A stretch of DNA of 64,000 bases from Fusobacterium sp. GTDB taxonomy: Bacteria; Fusobacteriota; Fusobacteriia; Fusobacteriales; Fusobacteriaceae. A model generated the notes under the pieces. The model made no database searches. It was not told the origin of the DNA and worked only from the letters and a program-made list of their open reading frames with translations. Positions 1 to 9,010 of the stretch are shown one piece after another. Numbering within the stretch: position 1 is the first letter of the stretch; every line of letters starts with the position of its first letter. The position numbers were made by a program, and so were the translations under genes. The DNA lies in contig NZ_JAWDXO010000023.1 in NCBI RefSeq assembly GCF_032477075.1, positions 15,372-79,371 on the forward strand, given 5' to 3'.

Positions 1-1
1 A

Positions 2-409
2 TGTTATCTAGTAAGAAAGGGAGAAAAAGAGAAATATAATTCTATTGAAGCAGTTAATAAACCAAGTGTCAAAGTTGGAGTAAATATTGGAGGAACTAAT
101 GAAATATTTGCTGATGAGCATCTTTCTAAAGCTACAATAATTCGTTATAAAAATAACTTAGATGTTCCAGTTGCTGTAGAAAAAGGAGAAGTTGATATTA
201 TGGTGACTGAAAATCCTGAAGCTATTACTTATGAAAAAATTAACCCTAAATTAGAAGGATCATTGACTGAATCTACTTTGACTAAAAGTCAAATGGGATA
301 TATGGTTCATAAAGATCAACAACATCTTTTAAATACAATTAATTTTATTTTAGCTGAATTAGAAGTTAGAGGGACTATTTCTGAACTTAAAAATCAATAT
401 TTAAAATAG
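2..409 (+). CDS. Periplasmic solute-binding / cyclohexadienyl dehydratase-like protein (3' part only)
   Basis: The reading frame is already open at the left edge, so only the last 135 residues are present. It resembles the second lobe of family 3 solute-binding proteins, and especially PheC-type cyclohexadienyl dehydratases. A GGTNEIFAD segment is followed by a DN-type motif and by EVDIMVTENPEA, which matches the family pattern of aDvMvTd..Ea. Such proteins act in the periplasm, either binding amino acids for an ABC transporter or making phenylpyruvate from prephenate. The fragment cannot separate these roles because the N-terminal lobe and any signal peptide lie outside the window. A rho-independent terminator follows 10 bases after the stop, so this is the last gene of its transcript. 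Confidence 0.65.
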   Translation, partial: CYLVRKGEKEKYNSIEAVNKPSVKVGVNIGGTNEIFADEHLSKATIIRYKNNLDVPVAVEKGEVDIMVTENPEAITYEKINPKLEGSLTESTLTKSQMGYMVHKDQQHLLNTINFILAELEVRGTISELKNQYLK

Positions 410-419
410 CCTTTTTAAG

Positions 420-451
420 AGAGAACTTGAGCATATAAGTTCTCTTTTTTT
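420..451 (+). terminator. Rho-independent terminator
   Basis: A 9-bp stem (AGAGAACTT with AAGTTCTCT), an 8-nt loop and a run of T follow the solute-binding gene stop directly. Confidence 0.85.
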
Positions 452-583
452 GTTGCTTTTATAAGTACTTTTCATATTAAATTTAATCCTTTAATTCTGA
501 AGATAAACATATTTCTTCAAAAATATTAAAATAATATGATATAATAAACAAAAGAATGTCTATAGAATAGGAGAGTGTTGAAT

Positions 584-997
584 ATGTTAAAAAAGCTTCT
601 TGTTATAGCATTATTGATATCTCAAACAGCTTGTGGGAAAGTAGCTAGTTGGTATGGTAAAGGATTTGAAGGCAGAAATACTGCAAGTGGTTATCTATTT
701 GATCCTAAGCAGTATACTTGTGCATCTAATGCACATGATTTTGGAACGGTGCTAAGGGTAACTAATAAGGAGAATAATAAGTCAGTTGTTGTAGTTGTAA
801 CTGATAGAGGGTCCTTTAAGAAAAAATATGGCCGTGATATTGATTTAAGTCATGCCGCTTTTAGAAAAATAGCCAATCCTAATGAAGGACTTATTAAAGT
901 AAAAATAAAAGTTCTAAATGAAAAAAACACCTTCAAATATAAACATGGAAGTCCTGTTTTTAATGCCAGAGAATACAATAAATATGTTAAAAAATAA
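584..997 (+). CDS. rlpA: RlpA-family septal ring lipoprotein
   Basis: This is a 137-residue exported lipoprotein of the RlpA / double-psi beta-barrel family. RlpA proteins bind, and in some species cleave, denuded peptidoglycan at the septum. A short hydrophobic signal ends in a lipobox, SQTAC, with Cys17 as lipid site. The barrel shows the family signatures ASWYGKGFEGRNTASG and VVVTDRG, then DLSHAAFRKIA. No SPOR domain is present, so it is a minimal form. I chose ATG at 584, with AGGAG ten bases upstream, over the upstream GTG and TTG codons that crowd the ribosome site. It stands alone between two terminators. Confidence 0.85.
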   Translation: MLKKLLVIALLISQTACGKVASWYGKGFEGRNTASGYLFDPKQYTCASNAHDFGTVLRVTNKENNKSVVVVVTDRGSFKKKYGRDIDLSHAAFRKIANPNEGLIKVKIKVLNEKNTFKYKHGSPVFNAREYNKYVKK

Positions 998-1003
998 GAA
1001 AAG

Positions 1004-1075
1004 AACCAGAAGAAAATGTACCTGTTTTTGTCCTACTGTGTAGGATATAGGAGTACAATATACTTCTGGTTTTTA
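1004..1075 (+). terminator. Terminator with nested hairpin
   Basis: AACCAGAAG at 1004-1012 pairs with CTTCTGGTT at 1063-1071, followed by T-rich sequence. The long loop holds a second perfect hairpin, TCCTAC-TGT-GTAGGA at 1031-1045. It lies just after rlpA and is the likely end of its transcript. Confidence 0.6.
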
Positions 1076-1183
1076 ATATATTGAGAAAAATGCTAAGTAG
1101 AATGTTTATAGAAATAACGAGTTTTATTTTTTATTAAAATTTTATCGGACTTTAATTATTTTTCAATAATAACCAATATTTTT

Positions 1184-2200
1184 TTAAATATCCAGCTTAT
1201 ATTCTACAGATACTGTTACCCTATTTTCATCGTCTTTTCTGCTACTTGCACTGCTGCTTCCCTCACTGACCTGATACATCAAGTCAAGGGTAAGTCCATT
1301 ATTATACTCTATACCTCCACCCATTCCATAATAAGAGCCATTCTGTGAACTTATATTATCATTTATAGATTTATACTTTGAATTACTGCTCTGAAAACTT
1401 CTTCCCCCTATATTATTTACAGCATATCCTAGATTAAGCTTTAAATAAGGTCGCCAATCATTTACCTGAGGTAATTTATATCTTCCTGCAATATACAATG
1501 GAATTGAATCCATATCCACTTCTTCTGAAGCTTCTTTCACATAAAATTTTCCACTTTGTTCTTGATCAAATATGCTGTCTCTGTCTCTTTTTAAACTATA
1601 TCTATCCTGATAAGCCATTCCCACTCCCAGTTCAACATCAGATATAAGTTTGTCACTTCTTAGTTCTTTGGCTACTTCATGTCCTACATGTATAACCTCT
1701 GTTTTATCTTCAAAATCATGTTTTTTTAATTTTTCATTAAGAGTATCAATAAATTCATAATATTTTTTAATTACATTACTTCCTGATTGTCCTGCTTCTA
1801 GATTAGTATATTCTTCCAAGTCTCTTTTAATAAGAAGTTTTTCTCCTCCCAGAGCAATATCTACAGTTATTTCAGGTTCTGGAGATTCTTCTGCATTTTT
1901 TATTATTTCTCTTAATTTGTCTTCAGTTAGTTTTTCATCTACTGCTAAAAGTTTCTCCTCATTTTTCAGTAGAACTTTTTTTTCAATATTGCTTTCTTCA
2001 TATTCTTCAATAGTTTCTTCCACAACTGTTATTTCTTCTTCAACCATTTTATTTTCTTTTATATTCTCATTCATTTTAATACTATTATCAGTTTTTCTTT
2101 CCATTATAACAGAAGTTTTTTCTTCAAGCATAGGTACTTCTTTTAATCCACTGGCAACAGCAGACAATGAAAAAAATAATATAAATAATATATTTTTCAT
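1184..2200 (-). CDS. Outer-membrane barrel protein with acidic, coiled N-terminal half
   Basis: This is a 338-residue exported protein. The signal peptide (MKNILFILFFSLSAVASG) is followed by roughly 130 Glu/Lys-rich residues that look like a flexible or coiled periplasmic segment. The C-terminal ~170 residues show alternating hydrophobic strands (VELGVGMAYQDRY, RPYLKLNLGYAVN, YYGMGGGIEY, RVTVSVEYKLDI) and end in an aromatic/hydrophobic strand, as outer-membrane beta-barrels do. I do not recognise a specific family. ATG at 2200 is preferred over the upstream in-frame codon because AGAGGTGG lies seven bases before it. It is monocistronic and divergent from the OXA gene. Function is unknown; a surface barrel or adhesin-like anchor is possible. 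Confidence 0.6.
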   Translation of the reverse strand: MKNILFILFFSLSAVASGLKEVPMLEEKTSVIMERKTDNSIKMNENIKENKMVEEEITVVEETIEEYEESNIEKKVLLKNEEKLLAVDEKLTEDKLREIIKNAEESPEPEITVDIALGGEKLLIKRDLEEYTNLEAGQSGSNVIKKYYEFIDTLNEKLKKHDFEDKTEVIHVGHEVAKELRSDKLISDVELGVGMAYQDRYSLKRDRDSIFDQEQSGKFYVKEASEEVDMDSIPLYIAGRYKLPQVNDWRPYLKLNLGYAVNNIGGRSFQSSNSKYKSINDNISSQNGSYYGMGGGIEYNNGLTLDLMYQVSEGSSSASSRKDDENRVTVSVEYKLDI

Positions 2201-2569
2201 AAAGCACCACCTCTTTATCATTTTTTAATATTATATTATAATTTTAACAGGTATAGAGATTTTTTTCAAAGATTTTTTCCCATAATTATATTTTTTTGAA
2301 ATTATTTACCTTTAAACCATTCTATTTTCCTTTAAAATAAGATTAATCTTCTAAACTTTTTAGAAATAGGAAGTTTAAAATAATATTGTTAGTTTTGTGT
2401 TAACCATAACTCTATTTTCAAATGAATAATAATATTTTAAGGTATGATATAATATAAAAAAAGCCAAAGAGAAATCTCTGGTTTTTTAATTAATATATCT
2501 ACTAATTTTTGAATTCATCTTTTAAAATAAGATAGAATATAATACAAAAAACAATGGAGGTAGAATTTT
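2201..2569. other. Divergent intergenic region with a weak hairpin
   Basis: AT-rich spacer between the barrel gene and the OXA gene. At 2456-2487 there is a small terminator-like hairpin (GCC-AAAGAG / CTCT-GG flanked by A and T runs) just after a TATAAT-like box. No gene precedes it on the plus strand. No other feature is visible. Confidence 0.4.
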
Positions 2570-3367
2570 ATGAAAAAATTTATTTTGGTTATAAATATAT
2601 TTTTTATATTTATTTCACAATTAAAAGCTTCTGAGTTTCTAGAAAATGATGAAATAAAACATATATTTAAGGGTAAAAATATTAATGGAACTCTTGTTAT
2701 CTATGATTTAAAAAAAGATGTTTTTATAGGTTATAATAGAGAAAGAGCTGAACAAGAGTTTTACCCTGCTTCAACTTTTAAAATTTTTAGTAGCTTAATA
2801 GGATTAGAAACTGAAAGTGTCATGAATGTTGATGAAGTTTTTTATAAGTATGATGGTAAAAAGGTTTTTCTTAAATCTTGGGCTAAAGATTCAAGTTTAA
2901 GATATGCAATAAAAGTATCTCAAGTTCCTGCTTATAAAGAATTAGCGAAAAAAATAGGTTTAAAATTAATGAAAGAAAATATTGAAAAATTAAATTATGG
3001 TAATAAAAATATTGGAACAAAAGTAGATTCTTTCTGGCTACATGGCCCTTTAAAAATTAGTGCATTTGAACAGATAGACTTATTAACTCTTTTAGCACAA
3101 AAAAAATTATCTTATAATATTAAGCATCAAGAGGAAATTTCTGATATTACAATTTTAGAAAAAGGTAAAGATTATGTATTACATGGCAAAACAGGCTGGG
3201 CAACTAATAATATAGAAATTCCAATAGGATGGTTTGTTGGCTGGTTGGAAACTTCTGATAATATTTTTATTTTTGCCACTAATATTGATAATTCCACTGC
3301 TGAACTTCTACCTAAAAGAGAAGAAATAGAAAGAGAAAGTTTTAAAAAACTAAATATTTTAAACTAA
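2570..3367 (+). CDS. Class D (OXA-type) beta-lactamase
   Basis: This is a 265-residue secreted serine beta-lactamase that hydrolyses penicillin-type drugs in the periplasm. All class D motifs are visible: STFK at residues 68-71 (catalytic Ser68 and the carboxylatable Lys71), SQV near 117, YGN in the middle region, FWLHGPLKIS, and HGKTGWA near 205. A hydrophobic signal peptide covers residues 1-20. The length is normal for OXA enzymes. Fusobacteria are known to carry OXA-85-like enzymes, and this is likely a relative, but I cannot say how close. AGGTAG sits about 7 bases before ATG. It is a single gene with no insertion sequence nearby, and its base composition matches its neighbours, so it is probably resident rather than newly acquired. 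Confidence 0.92.
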   Translation: MKKFILVINIFFIFISQLKASEFLENDEIKHIFKGKNINGTLVIYDLKKDVFIGYNRERAEQEFYPASTFKIFSSLIGLETESVMNVDEVFYKYDGKKVFLKSWAKDSSLRYAIKVSQVPAYKELAKKIGLKLMKENIEKLNYGNKNIGTKVDSFWLHGPLKISAFEQIDLLTLLAQKKLSYNIKHQEEISDITILEKGKDYVLHGKTGWATNNIEIPIGWFVGWLETSDNIFIFATNIDNSTAELLPKREEIERESFKKLNILN

Positions 3368-3477
3368 TATTAGTGCAATTTGAAAGTAAAATCAATTCTT
3401 AATGCTTTGTGTATTGTAAAATATATTTGACTTCATCAGTAATGAAATTAAAAGATAACAAAAATGGAGGGTATATT

Positions 3478-3792
3478 ATGGAGAATATTTATGATGAATT
3501 GATATGTCTATTTTTAAATGATGGATATGAGATTACTGACATGGTTGAATCTGGAATGGAAGCACATGGTAAAAATGAATTTGTATTCTCAATGATGAAA
3601 GATGGAGAATATTTTGAAGCAGTATTATATTTAGCAGATAATGATGCTGTTGTAAGTTATGATATACTTTCATCAGAATATCAGACAGATATATTTGTTG
3701 ATAATCCTATAAATCAAGAAAAGACATCCCAATGGCATAATAAGTTGGCTACTGAAATCAAACGCTTAAAGTTAGAAAATTTTAAAATGTAA
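3478..3792 (+). CDS. Small acidic hypothetical protein
   Basis: This is a 104-residue soluble protein of unknown family. It begins MENIYDELICLFLNDGY and ends in a basic tail (RLKLENFKM). There is no signal peptide or membrane segment, and the pattern of short strands and helices would fit a small alpha/beta fold. The start at 3478 is chosen because GGAGG lies seven bases upstream; the longer open frame from 3409 has no ribosome site. It lies in an accessory stretch beside a broken gene. Confidence 0.55.
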   Translation: MENIYDELICLFLNDGYEITDMVESGMEAHGKNEFVFSMMKDGEYFEAVLYLADNDAVVSYDILSSEYQTDIFVDNPINQEKTSQWHNKLATEIKRLKLENFKM

Positions 3793-3842
3793 TTCCTCTT
3801 CTGAACATAGGACAAATACAGACAGTCTAATGTATCAAGACC

Positions 3843-4177
3843 TGTAATGTAAGAGATTTGGAACAATCATATGAATGAGAAGAATATAATTTTTCCAATT
3901 TAATGAAAGATTTAGAATTACTAAAAGAAAAATTTGAACACTATCAAGTTAGAAAAAATATGATTCAAAAATTTTACTATTATACTGAAAATGTAAATGG
4001 ATACTGGGATTCATTTACTATTAGTGTGAAAAAAATCGTGCCTATTTCTGTCCTGTATTTATTGAGCCATTTATCAATGCTTTATATCAAACTCTTGAAG
4101 ATCTTCAGATAAAATTCTTGATGAAAATTAATACAGTTTTTGAACTTAAGGATAAATTTATTTTAAAATATAGGTAA
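3843..4177 (+). pseudogene. Broken gene with in-frame stop and frameshift
   Basis: Coding-like sequence reads NVRDLEQSYE, meets a TGA at 3876, then continues in frame through MKDLELLKEKFEHYQVRK to about 4028. From there the protein-like reading moves to another frame (NRAYFCPVFIEPFINALYQ) and ends at TAA 4175-4177. Adding one A to the seven-A run at 4029-4035 would restore the frame. The stop and the shift together argue for decay, although a sequencing error in the A run is possible. The family is not recognised. Confidence 0.45.
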
Positions 4178-4191
4178 AATTATTTTATCTT

Positions 4192-4971
4192 TTATTTCAT
4201 AGACATTTTTTTAAAAAATTGATAAAGGAAACTTTCTACTAATGCTATTGCTATTACTAGTAAAAAATGTAATATTGCTGAACTACTTTTATAAACATAT
4301 AATATAATTGCATAAAAACCTATAAATACAGCATTATTTATTAAACTTCCTAATAAATATAATAAAAAATAACCAAACTTATTCTCCTTATCATTAATAA
4401 AATAAATTACATATATTATAAAAAATATAAGAGACAATAAAAAACTTATACCAATAAAGTATATAAATATACTTTGAATTAAGGATATGCTAAAAATAAA
4501 CATATTTATTGTTTCTTCATATTTTCTAAAATTGCATTTCTTAAAAAATGTATAAAGAAATCCACTGATTAATCCTGATCCTATTATAATAAAAATATTT
4601 TTTATTATAAGTTCTTTATCTAAAAAAAGCAAATGTATTATTCCAGATAACATATCAAGGGTATTTATACACAATATATTTACTCCCAAAAATAGAGAAA
4701 AATAGATAGAGTCATATTCTTCATCTTTTACAATTTTATAAAATAAAATTGCTACTATATATAAAGCCCATATTACTGGATTACTGCTAGTACTTATATT
4801 TGATTTATTAGATTCTTGTAAAAAAATAATTGCTATTGTATGAAGTATAGAAACTGTAAAAACAAATTTATTTATTACTACTTTATGCTTACTAAAATAT
4901 TTATTTAAATATATTAACCCCAGAATTAACAAAATAACAAATAAAATAATTTCTTGTCCACTAGATAACAC
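4192..4971 (-). CDS. Multi-pass membrane protein of unknown function
   Basis: This is a 259-residue, strongly hydrophobic protein with about seven or eight predicted membrane segments and short charged loops (e.g. KYFSKHK, KKCNFRKYEE, NDKENKFG). The two halves look loosely similar, each ending in an FLYxFFKK-like motif, which suggests an internal duplication. No family signature is recognised. It is transcribed alone. Its neighbours are gene remnants, so it lies in an unstable accessory stretch. Confidence 0.55.
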   Translation of the reverse strand: MLSSGQEIILFVILLILGLIYLNKYFSKHKVVINKFVFTVSILHTIAIIFLQESNKSNISTSSNPVIWALYIVAILFYKIVKDEEYDSIYFSLFLGVNILCINTLDMLSGIIHLLFLDKELIIKNIFIIIGSGLISGFLYTFFKKCNFRKYEETINMFIFSISLIQSIFIYFIGISFLLSLIFFIIYVIYFINDKENKFGYFLLYLLGSLINNAVFIGFYAIILYVYKSSSAILHFLLVIAIALVESFLYQFFKKMSMK

Positions 4972-5340
4972 TTCTTCCCCCTTGATAAAAAGAAAAATGA
5001 TACAACTCTTCTTTTCAGTTTTTAATTTTCTTTTTCTAGCTTATTCTATCATTTTGATGACATATTGTCAATTTTCTCCCTATATTTCATTCAATACTAT
5101 TTTATTTATTCCAAGCTCTAAAATAATAACTCTAAAAAGCTTGAATATTATAGCATAGGGTAGGAAATATAAAAAATAGGGAAATTCCCTATTCTACAGT
5201 CATAATCTTACATTCTCTTTTCTTTACCCAATAAAATCAGATATTTGTTATATTTAATACTGAGCAAAGTAATTGCTCTCCCAGTTTGAGTTATTGGTCT
5301 ATGTTACTTAAAGAATTACAAACCTAATAAAATATATCCA
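4972..5340. other. Intergenic region with a short palindrome
   Basis: No gene is visible. A near-perfect palindrome at about 5175-5193 (AATAGGGAA / TTCCCTATT) could form a short hairpin. The rest is AT-rich and unremarkable. Confidence 0.4.
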
Positions 5341-5493
5341 TTAAATAGTCATTTCTAACCATTCATCCATTTCTTTGAAACCAAACTTTTTATAAACTGG
5401 TCTTCTTAATTTTGAGGCACCAAGCCAAACTTTTTCAATTCCTGCTTTTTGTATATCTTCTACCAGCCCGTTTAATAAAGATGTGACAATTCC
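5341..5493 (-). pseudogene. C-terminal remnant of a GNAT acetyltransferase
   Basis: On the minus strand the frame after a TAA reads GIVTSLLNGLVEDIQKAG and then KVWLGASKLRRPVYKKFGF, ending MDEWLEMTI and a stop. This is the acetyl-CoA-binding motif A tail and the xxxYxKxGF motif of GNAT enzymes. The N-terminal half and the start codon are missing, so this is a relic. Confidence 0.7.
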
Positions 5494-5586
5494 TTATTTT
5501 AAGAACCATAACAAATCTATATTTCATTTTTCTTAAAAATATATTATAATTAACATTGAACTTAATAAATATTTGAGGAGAAAGAA

Positions 5587-6684
5587 ATGAATATCAATAA
5601 TATTATTATCTATTTAATGATATTTTTTATGTTAGTTGGTGCTGTTGACAGACTATTGGGAAACAGATTTGGTTATGGAAAGAAATTTGAAGAAGGAATC
5701 ATGGCTATTGGAACACTTTCTCTGGCTATGTTAGGAATAATTTCTCTTTCTCCCTTGATAGCTTCAGCTTTAAAACCAGTTATTACACCACTGTATAAAT
5801 TGGTAGGTGCTGATCCAGCAATGTTTGCTGGAACTATTTTAGCTAATGATATGGGTGGTTATTCATTAAGTGTAGAACTTGCTTTATCTCAGGAAGCTGG
5901 ACTTTTTGGCGGATTATTTCTGGCTGCTACTATGGGAGCTACTCTTTCTTTTACTATTCCTGTTGCTATGGGAATAATAAATAAAGATGATGAAAAATAT
6001 CTGTCTAAAGGTATTATGGCTGGTATTTCTACTATTCCTATTGGTTGTTTTTTTGGAGGATTGATAGCAGGTTTCAGCATTAAAATGCTTATACTTAATT
6101 TAATACCTACTATTATTTTTGCTTTTCTTATTTGCATAGCTCTTCTTAAGTATCCTAAAGCTGTATCAAAATCTTTTTCTATTTTTTCTAAAATTATTTT
6201 TATTGCTATAACAATAGGACTGGCATTACAAATAGTAGAAACACTTACTGGAAAAATATTGGTTCAAGGAATGATTCCTGCTCTTGAAGCAGTCAAAATA
6301 ATATGTAAAATTGGAATGACTTTAGCAGGAGCTTTTCCAATGGTATATTTTATAACAAAGGTATTTAGAACTCCATTAATTAGATTAGGAAAATTATTTG
6401 GAATAAATGAAAATTCTACTGCTGGAATTATTGCTTGTCTTGCTCATAATATTCCTATGTATAATATATTAAAAGATATGGATGAAAGAGGGAAATTATT
6501 AAATATTGCTTTTTCTGTCAGTGGAGCTTTTGTTTTAGGAAGTCATCTTGGATTTACTGCTGGAGTTGGTACTGCTCTTGTGTTTCCTGTAATAGCTGCT
6601 AAGCTTATAGGTGGAATTTCAGCTATGTTTGTAGCAAACTTTATTTATAATAAGGAATTTAAGAATTCAAAAAAATTAAATTAA
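5587..6684 (+). CDS. eutH: EutH-type ethanolamine permease
   Basis: This is a 365-residue integral membrane protein with about ten hydrophobic segments, matching EutH in length and style. Recognisable stretches include AIGTLSLAMLGIISLSP, ILANDMGGYSLS and SHLGFTAGVGTALVFP. EutH moves ethanolamine across the inner membrane. No other eut gene is in the window, so this copy is solitary; it may feed a eut operon elsewhere or a non-microcompartment use. A ribosome site (GAGGAG) precedes the ATG, and a strong terminator follows directly. It converges with the last gene of the injection-system block. Confidence 0.85.
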   Translation: MNINNIIIYLMIFFMLVGAVDRLLGNRFGYGKKFEEGIMAIGTLSLAMLGIISLSPLIASALKPVITPLYKLVGADPAMFAGTILANDMGGYSLSVELALSQEAGLFGGLFLAATMGATLSFTIPVAMGIINKDDEKYLSKGIMAGISTIPIGCFFGGLIAGFSIKMLILNLIPTIIFAFLICIALLKYPKAVSKSFSIFSKIIFIAITIGLALQIVETLTGKILVQGMIPALEAVKIICKIGMTLAGAFPMVYFITKVFRTPLIRLGKLFGINENSTAGIIACLAHNIPMYNILKDMDERGKLLNIAFSVSGAFVLGSHLGFTAGVGTALVFPVIAAKLIGGISAMFVANFIYNKEFKNSKKLN

Positions 6685-6686
6685 TT

Positions 6687-6737
6687 AAAAAGCCAGCCTT
6701 TATTTTGATAATAACTCAAACTTGTGACTGGCTTTTT
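6687..6737 (+). terminator. Terminator after eutH
   Basis: AAAAAGCCAG at 6687-6696 pairs with CTGGCTTTTT at 6728-6737. The flanking A and T runs allow action in both directions, so it could also stop read-through from the converging CIS operon. Confidence 0.8.
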
Positions 6738-6739
6738 CA

Positions 6740-6818
6740 TTTTTTCTCTAATCTTTCAATACATTACATTTCGCTATATTCAAATTTATTTTTTTATTTT
6801 TTTCTCTAATCTTTCAAT
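6740..6818. repeat. Direct repeat of the end of the last CIS gene
   Basis: The 21 bases at 6740-6760 recur exactly at 6798-6818, and the next 8-base ATTACATT also recurs one base out of step. The second copy encodes the C-terminus (ERLEKKIK) of the last CIS gene; the first lies between its stop and the eutH terminator. Confidence 0.75.
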
Positions 6819-8675
6819 TATTACATTATATCTTTGTGAAGGCATATATTCATTATATCTTAATTTTTTATATTGGCTCATAGCCTCTTTATATTTGTTT
6901 TTAGCTACTTCTTTGTTATTCTTATCTCTTATAAGCCTGTCACCATCTAATTCGCTTTGTACCCCTCTTAAAAGAATCCCATTCATATTTATTTTCCCTT
7001 TAATCATCTCTGTCATTTTAGAATCTTTTGATTTTTTTAAAGCTGAAGTATAAAGTTCATATGATTTATAATATCTAAATTGGTTAAACATTCTATTTCC
7101 TTCCTTTAAAAGCGATTCAGCTGTTGCTGCTTTTACAGGAGTTTTCTTTGGTGCAGGAGATTTTTCTGCCTCTATCTTTTCAATTATTTCAACATAAATA
7201 GGTTTTTGAGTATTTTCCAAAAAGATTGGAGCTATTCTTTCATATATTTCCATTGCTTCTTTTTTCATCTGCTGTCTTTTCTTATTTGTATTTGCTTTTT
7301 GAAGATACAATTCATCAGCTTTTAATTTTTCTTCATATGCAGAATTTAAAGTTTCAGCAGTTGCCAATTTGTATTTAACTTCATCTTTTAAGCTGTTGTC
7401 TTCTCTTAAATCTGAAGCAAGTACACTGGCAGATTTTAATTCATCTACAGCCTTTGAAAATTCTTGATTTTTAAGCATTATATCTGCTGTATTTGCACTC
7501 TGAGCCGTTTTCTCAGAAATATTAGCTTGATTTAAAAAATACTCTAAATCTTTTATACTTTCCTCGTATCTATTTCCTCTGAATTTACTTAATTCCATAT
7601 ATTTTTCAATACCAGCTTGATATTCTTCTGAAGCAGCTCTATATTTTCTTTCTGCCATAAATACATCACCAGATTTTTCTTTTTCTACAGCATAGCTATA
7701 GATTTTTTCCAGCTTCTGATATTGGAAAAGTTTTTTTCCACCAAATATGATTAATAACAGGATTACTGCAATTATTCCAAGTTTATATGTTTTTGTTCCT
7801 ATTGAATTAAAGCATTTCTTTAATTTAACTAATCCACTTTCTGGTTCTGGGAGAAGAGGGGCAGGTCTGCTAATAAATATACCACACAATGTATGATTAG
7901 ATAGATTCATATAGCAGTTTTTATTCATAACTTTTACAAGATTTCCTATCCATTGTCCTGCTCTTTGAGATTTTGCAGTCTCTCTTTCAATGTCATCTTC
8001 ATCAAGATTTTCCCATGCTCCTTGAGTCAGAAGAAGTATCTTATCATTTGGAAGAAGTGTCATTGTCTTAGAAATATTAACAGCTATATTTTTATCAATA
8101 CCAAATTTATGTGTAAATATATTTCTATCTTTTCTAAATCTTATCTCATCATACAGTATTTTCTCTGCTTCATACATAAGAAAAGCCAATGTACTGTCTT
8201 TACTCTTTTTTATTATATAATTATCTCTAAGCATCATAAATCTTGCATTTCCCACATTTGCAAATGTTACTTTTGAATAATCTGTAACTGCCATTGCAAT
8301 AGAACAGCTGCTGTATTCTTCTGCCATGTCACTGTTGCTTATCTGCATCTCTCTATATCTTCTATGTACATAAAGAATCATTCTTTCTATTTTTTTTCTG
8401 TCTATAGTAGGATTTTCTATAAATGCTTCTATCAGTGTTTCTCCAATAAAAGGTGCTATCTTATGTTCAAAGACACCTCCATTATTCCCATCTACTATTA
8501 TCCAGCATCCATATTCTTCTAATTCAATGTATGTAAGATAATCATTATTTACATTCTTATCCCCTCTGTCAGAAAGAAAAGATGTTACAAATATGCTCTG
8601 ATACTTTCTTCCTGAAAGATTCAGCTGCATAGTTTTTTTCTCTTCATTTTCCTCTTTAATCTTTTCCCTATTCAT
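6786..8675 (-). CDS. PP2C-like / TM / TPR protein, second copy (last CIS gene)
   Basis: This 629-residue membrane protein has a PP2C-type phosphatase-like domain at residues 27-268, one membrane helix at about 298-312 (IIAVILLLII), then helical TPR-like repeats to the C-terminus. PP2C landmarks are present (NNDYLTY, CWIIVDGNNGG, NVGNARFMML), but two metal ligands look lost: the usual SDG is TQG (216-219) and the usual DN is SN near 259. It is a clear paralogue of the protein at 26270-28534. A pseudophosphatase sensor or scaffold linking the injection apparatus to the inner membrane is my inference. It closes the CIS block and converges on eutH. The start is ATG 8675 with GAGG upstream. Confidence 0.75.
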   Translation of the reverse strand: MNREKIKEENEEKKTMQLNLSGRKYQSIFVTSFLSDRGDKNVNNDYLTYIELEEYGCWIIVDGNNGGVFEHKIAPFIGETLIEAFIENPTIDRKKIERMILYVHRRYREMQISNSDMAEEYSSCSIAMAVTDYSKVTFANVGNARFMMLRDNYIIKKSKDSTLAFLMYEAEKILYDEIRFRKDRNIFTHKFGIDKNIAVNISKTMTLLPNDKILLLTQGAWENLDEDDIERETAKSQRAGQWIGNLVKVMNKNCYMNLSNHTLCGIFISRPAPLLPEPESGLVKLKKCFNSIGTKTYKLGIIAVILLLIIFGGKKLFQYQKLEKIYSYAVEKEKSGDVFMAERKYRAASEEYQAGIEKYMELSKFRGNRYEESIKDLEYFLNQANISEKTAQSANTADIMLKNQEFSKAVDELKSASVLASDLREDNSLKDEVKYKLATAETLNSAYEEKLKADELYLQKANTNKKRQQMKKEAMEIYERIAPIFLENTQKPIYVEIIEKIEAEKSPAPKKTPVKAATAESLLKEGNRMFNQFRYYKSYELYTSALKKSKDSKMTEMIKGKINMNGILLRGVQSELDGDRLIRDKNNKEVAKNKYKEAMSQYKKLRYNEYMPSQRYNVIIERLEKKIKK

Positions 8676-8701
8676 TTAATAACCTCATTTTTTATTTTTT
8701 A

Positions 8702-9010
8702 TTATATAAAATCTATTATCCCTTTAAATATTGAAAACTGATTTAAATTCATTACAGTCTCTTTATCTATTACAAGTTTTTCTCCTATATCTTCTTCAGC
8801 TTTTAATTCAACTTCATAATCTTTTATTGCTGCTATTCCATCTAATATATAATATTGTTTAATCAAATTTTTTTCATTATATTTTTCTAAAACTTTTTCT
8901 AATATTTTTTTCTCTTCTATGTTTTCTAATGTTTCTTCTTCAATTGCTTCATCAACTGGAGAAAAAGCTATAAAATATGCAGGTTTATTAAATATATCAA
9001 ATCGTATCAT
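8702..9010 (-). CDS. Small acidic protein of the CIS block, unknown
   Basis: This 102-residue protein is rich in Glu and Lys and has no signal peptide or membrane segment. It opens MIRFDIFNKPAYFIAF, and the middle (EEETLENIEEKKILEKVLEKY) is likely helical. Its start overlaps the end of the upstream gene by 14 bases, so translation is coupled. I do not recognise a family. Its place after vgrG and the 268-residue gene suggests a structural or chaperone role in the spike complex. Confidence 0.6.
   Translation of the reverse strand: MIRFDIFNKPAYFIAFSPVDEAIEEETLENIEEKKILEKVLEKYNEKNLIKQYYILDGIAAIKDYEVELKAEEDIGEKLVIDKETVMNLNQFSIFKGIIDFI

Noticed and set aside
1917..2228. Ser/Ile-rich plus-strand open frame
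   Set aside because: It is the complement of the Glu/Lys-rich N-terminal region of the barrel gene.
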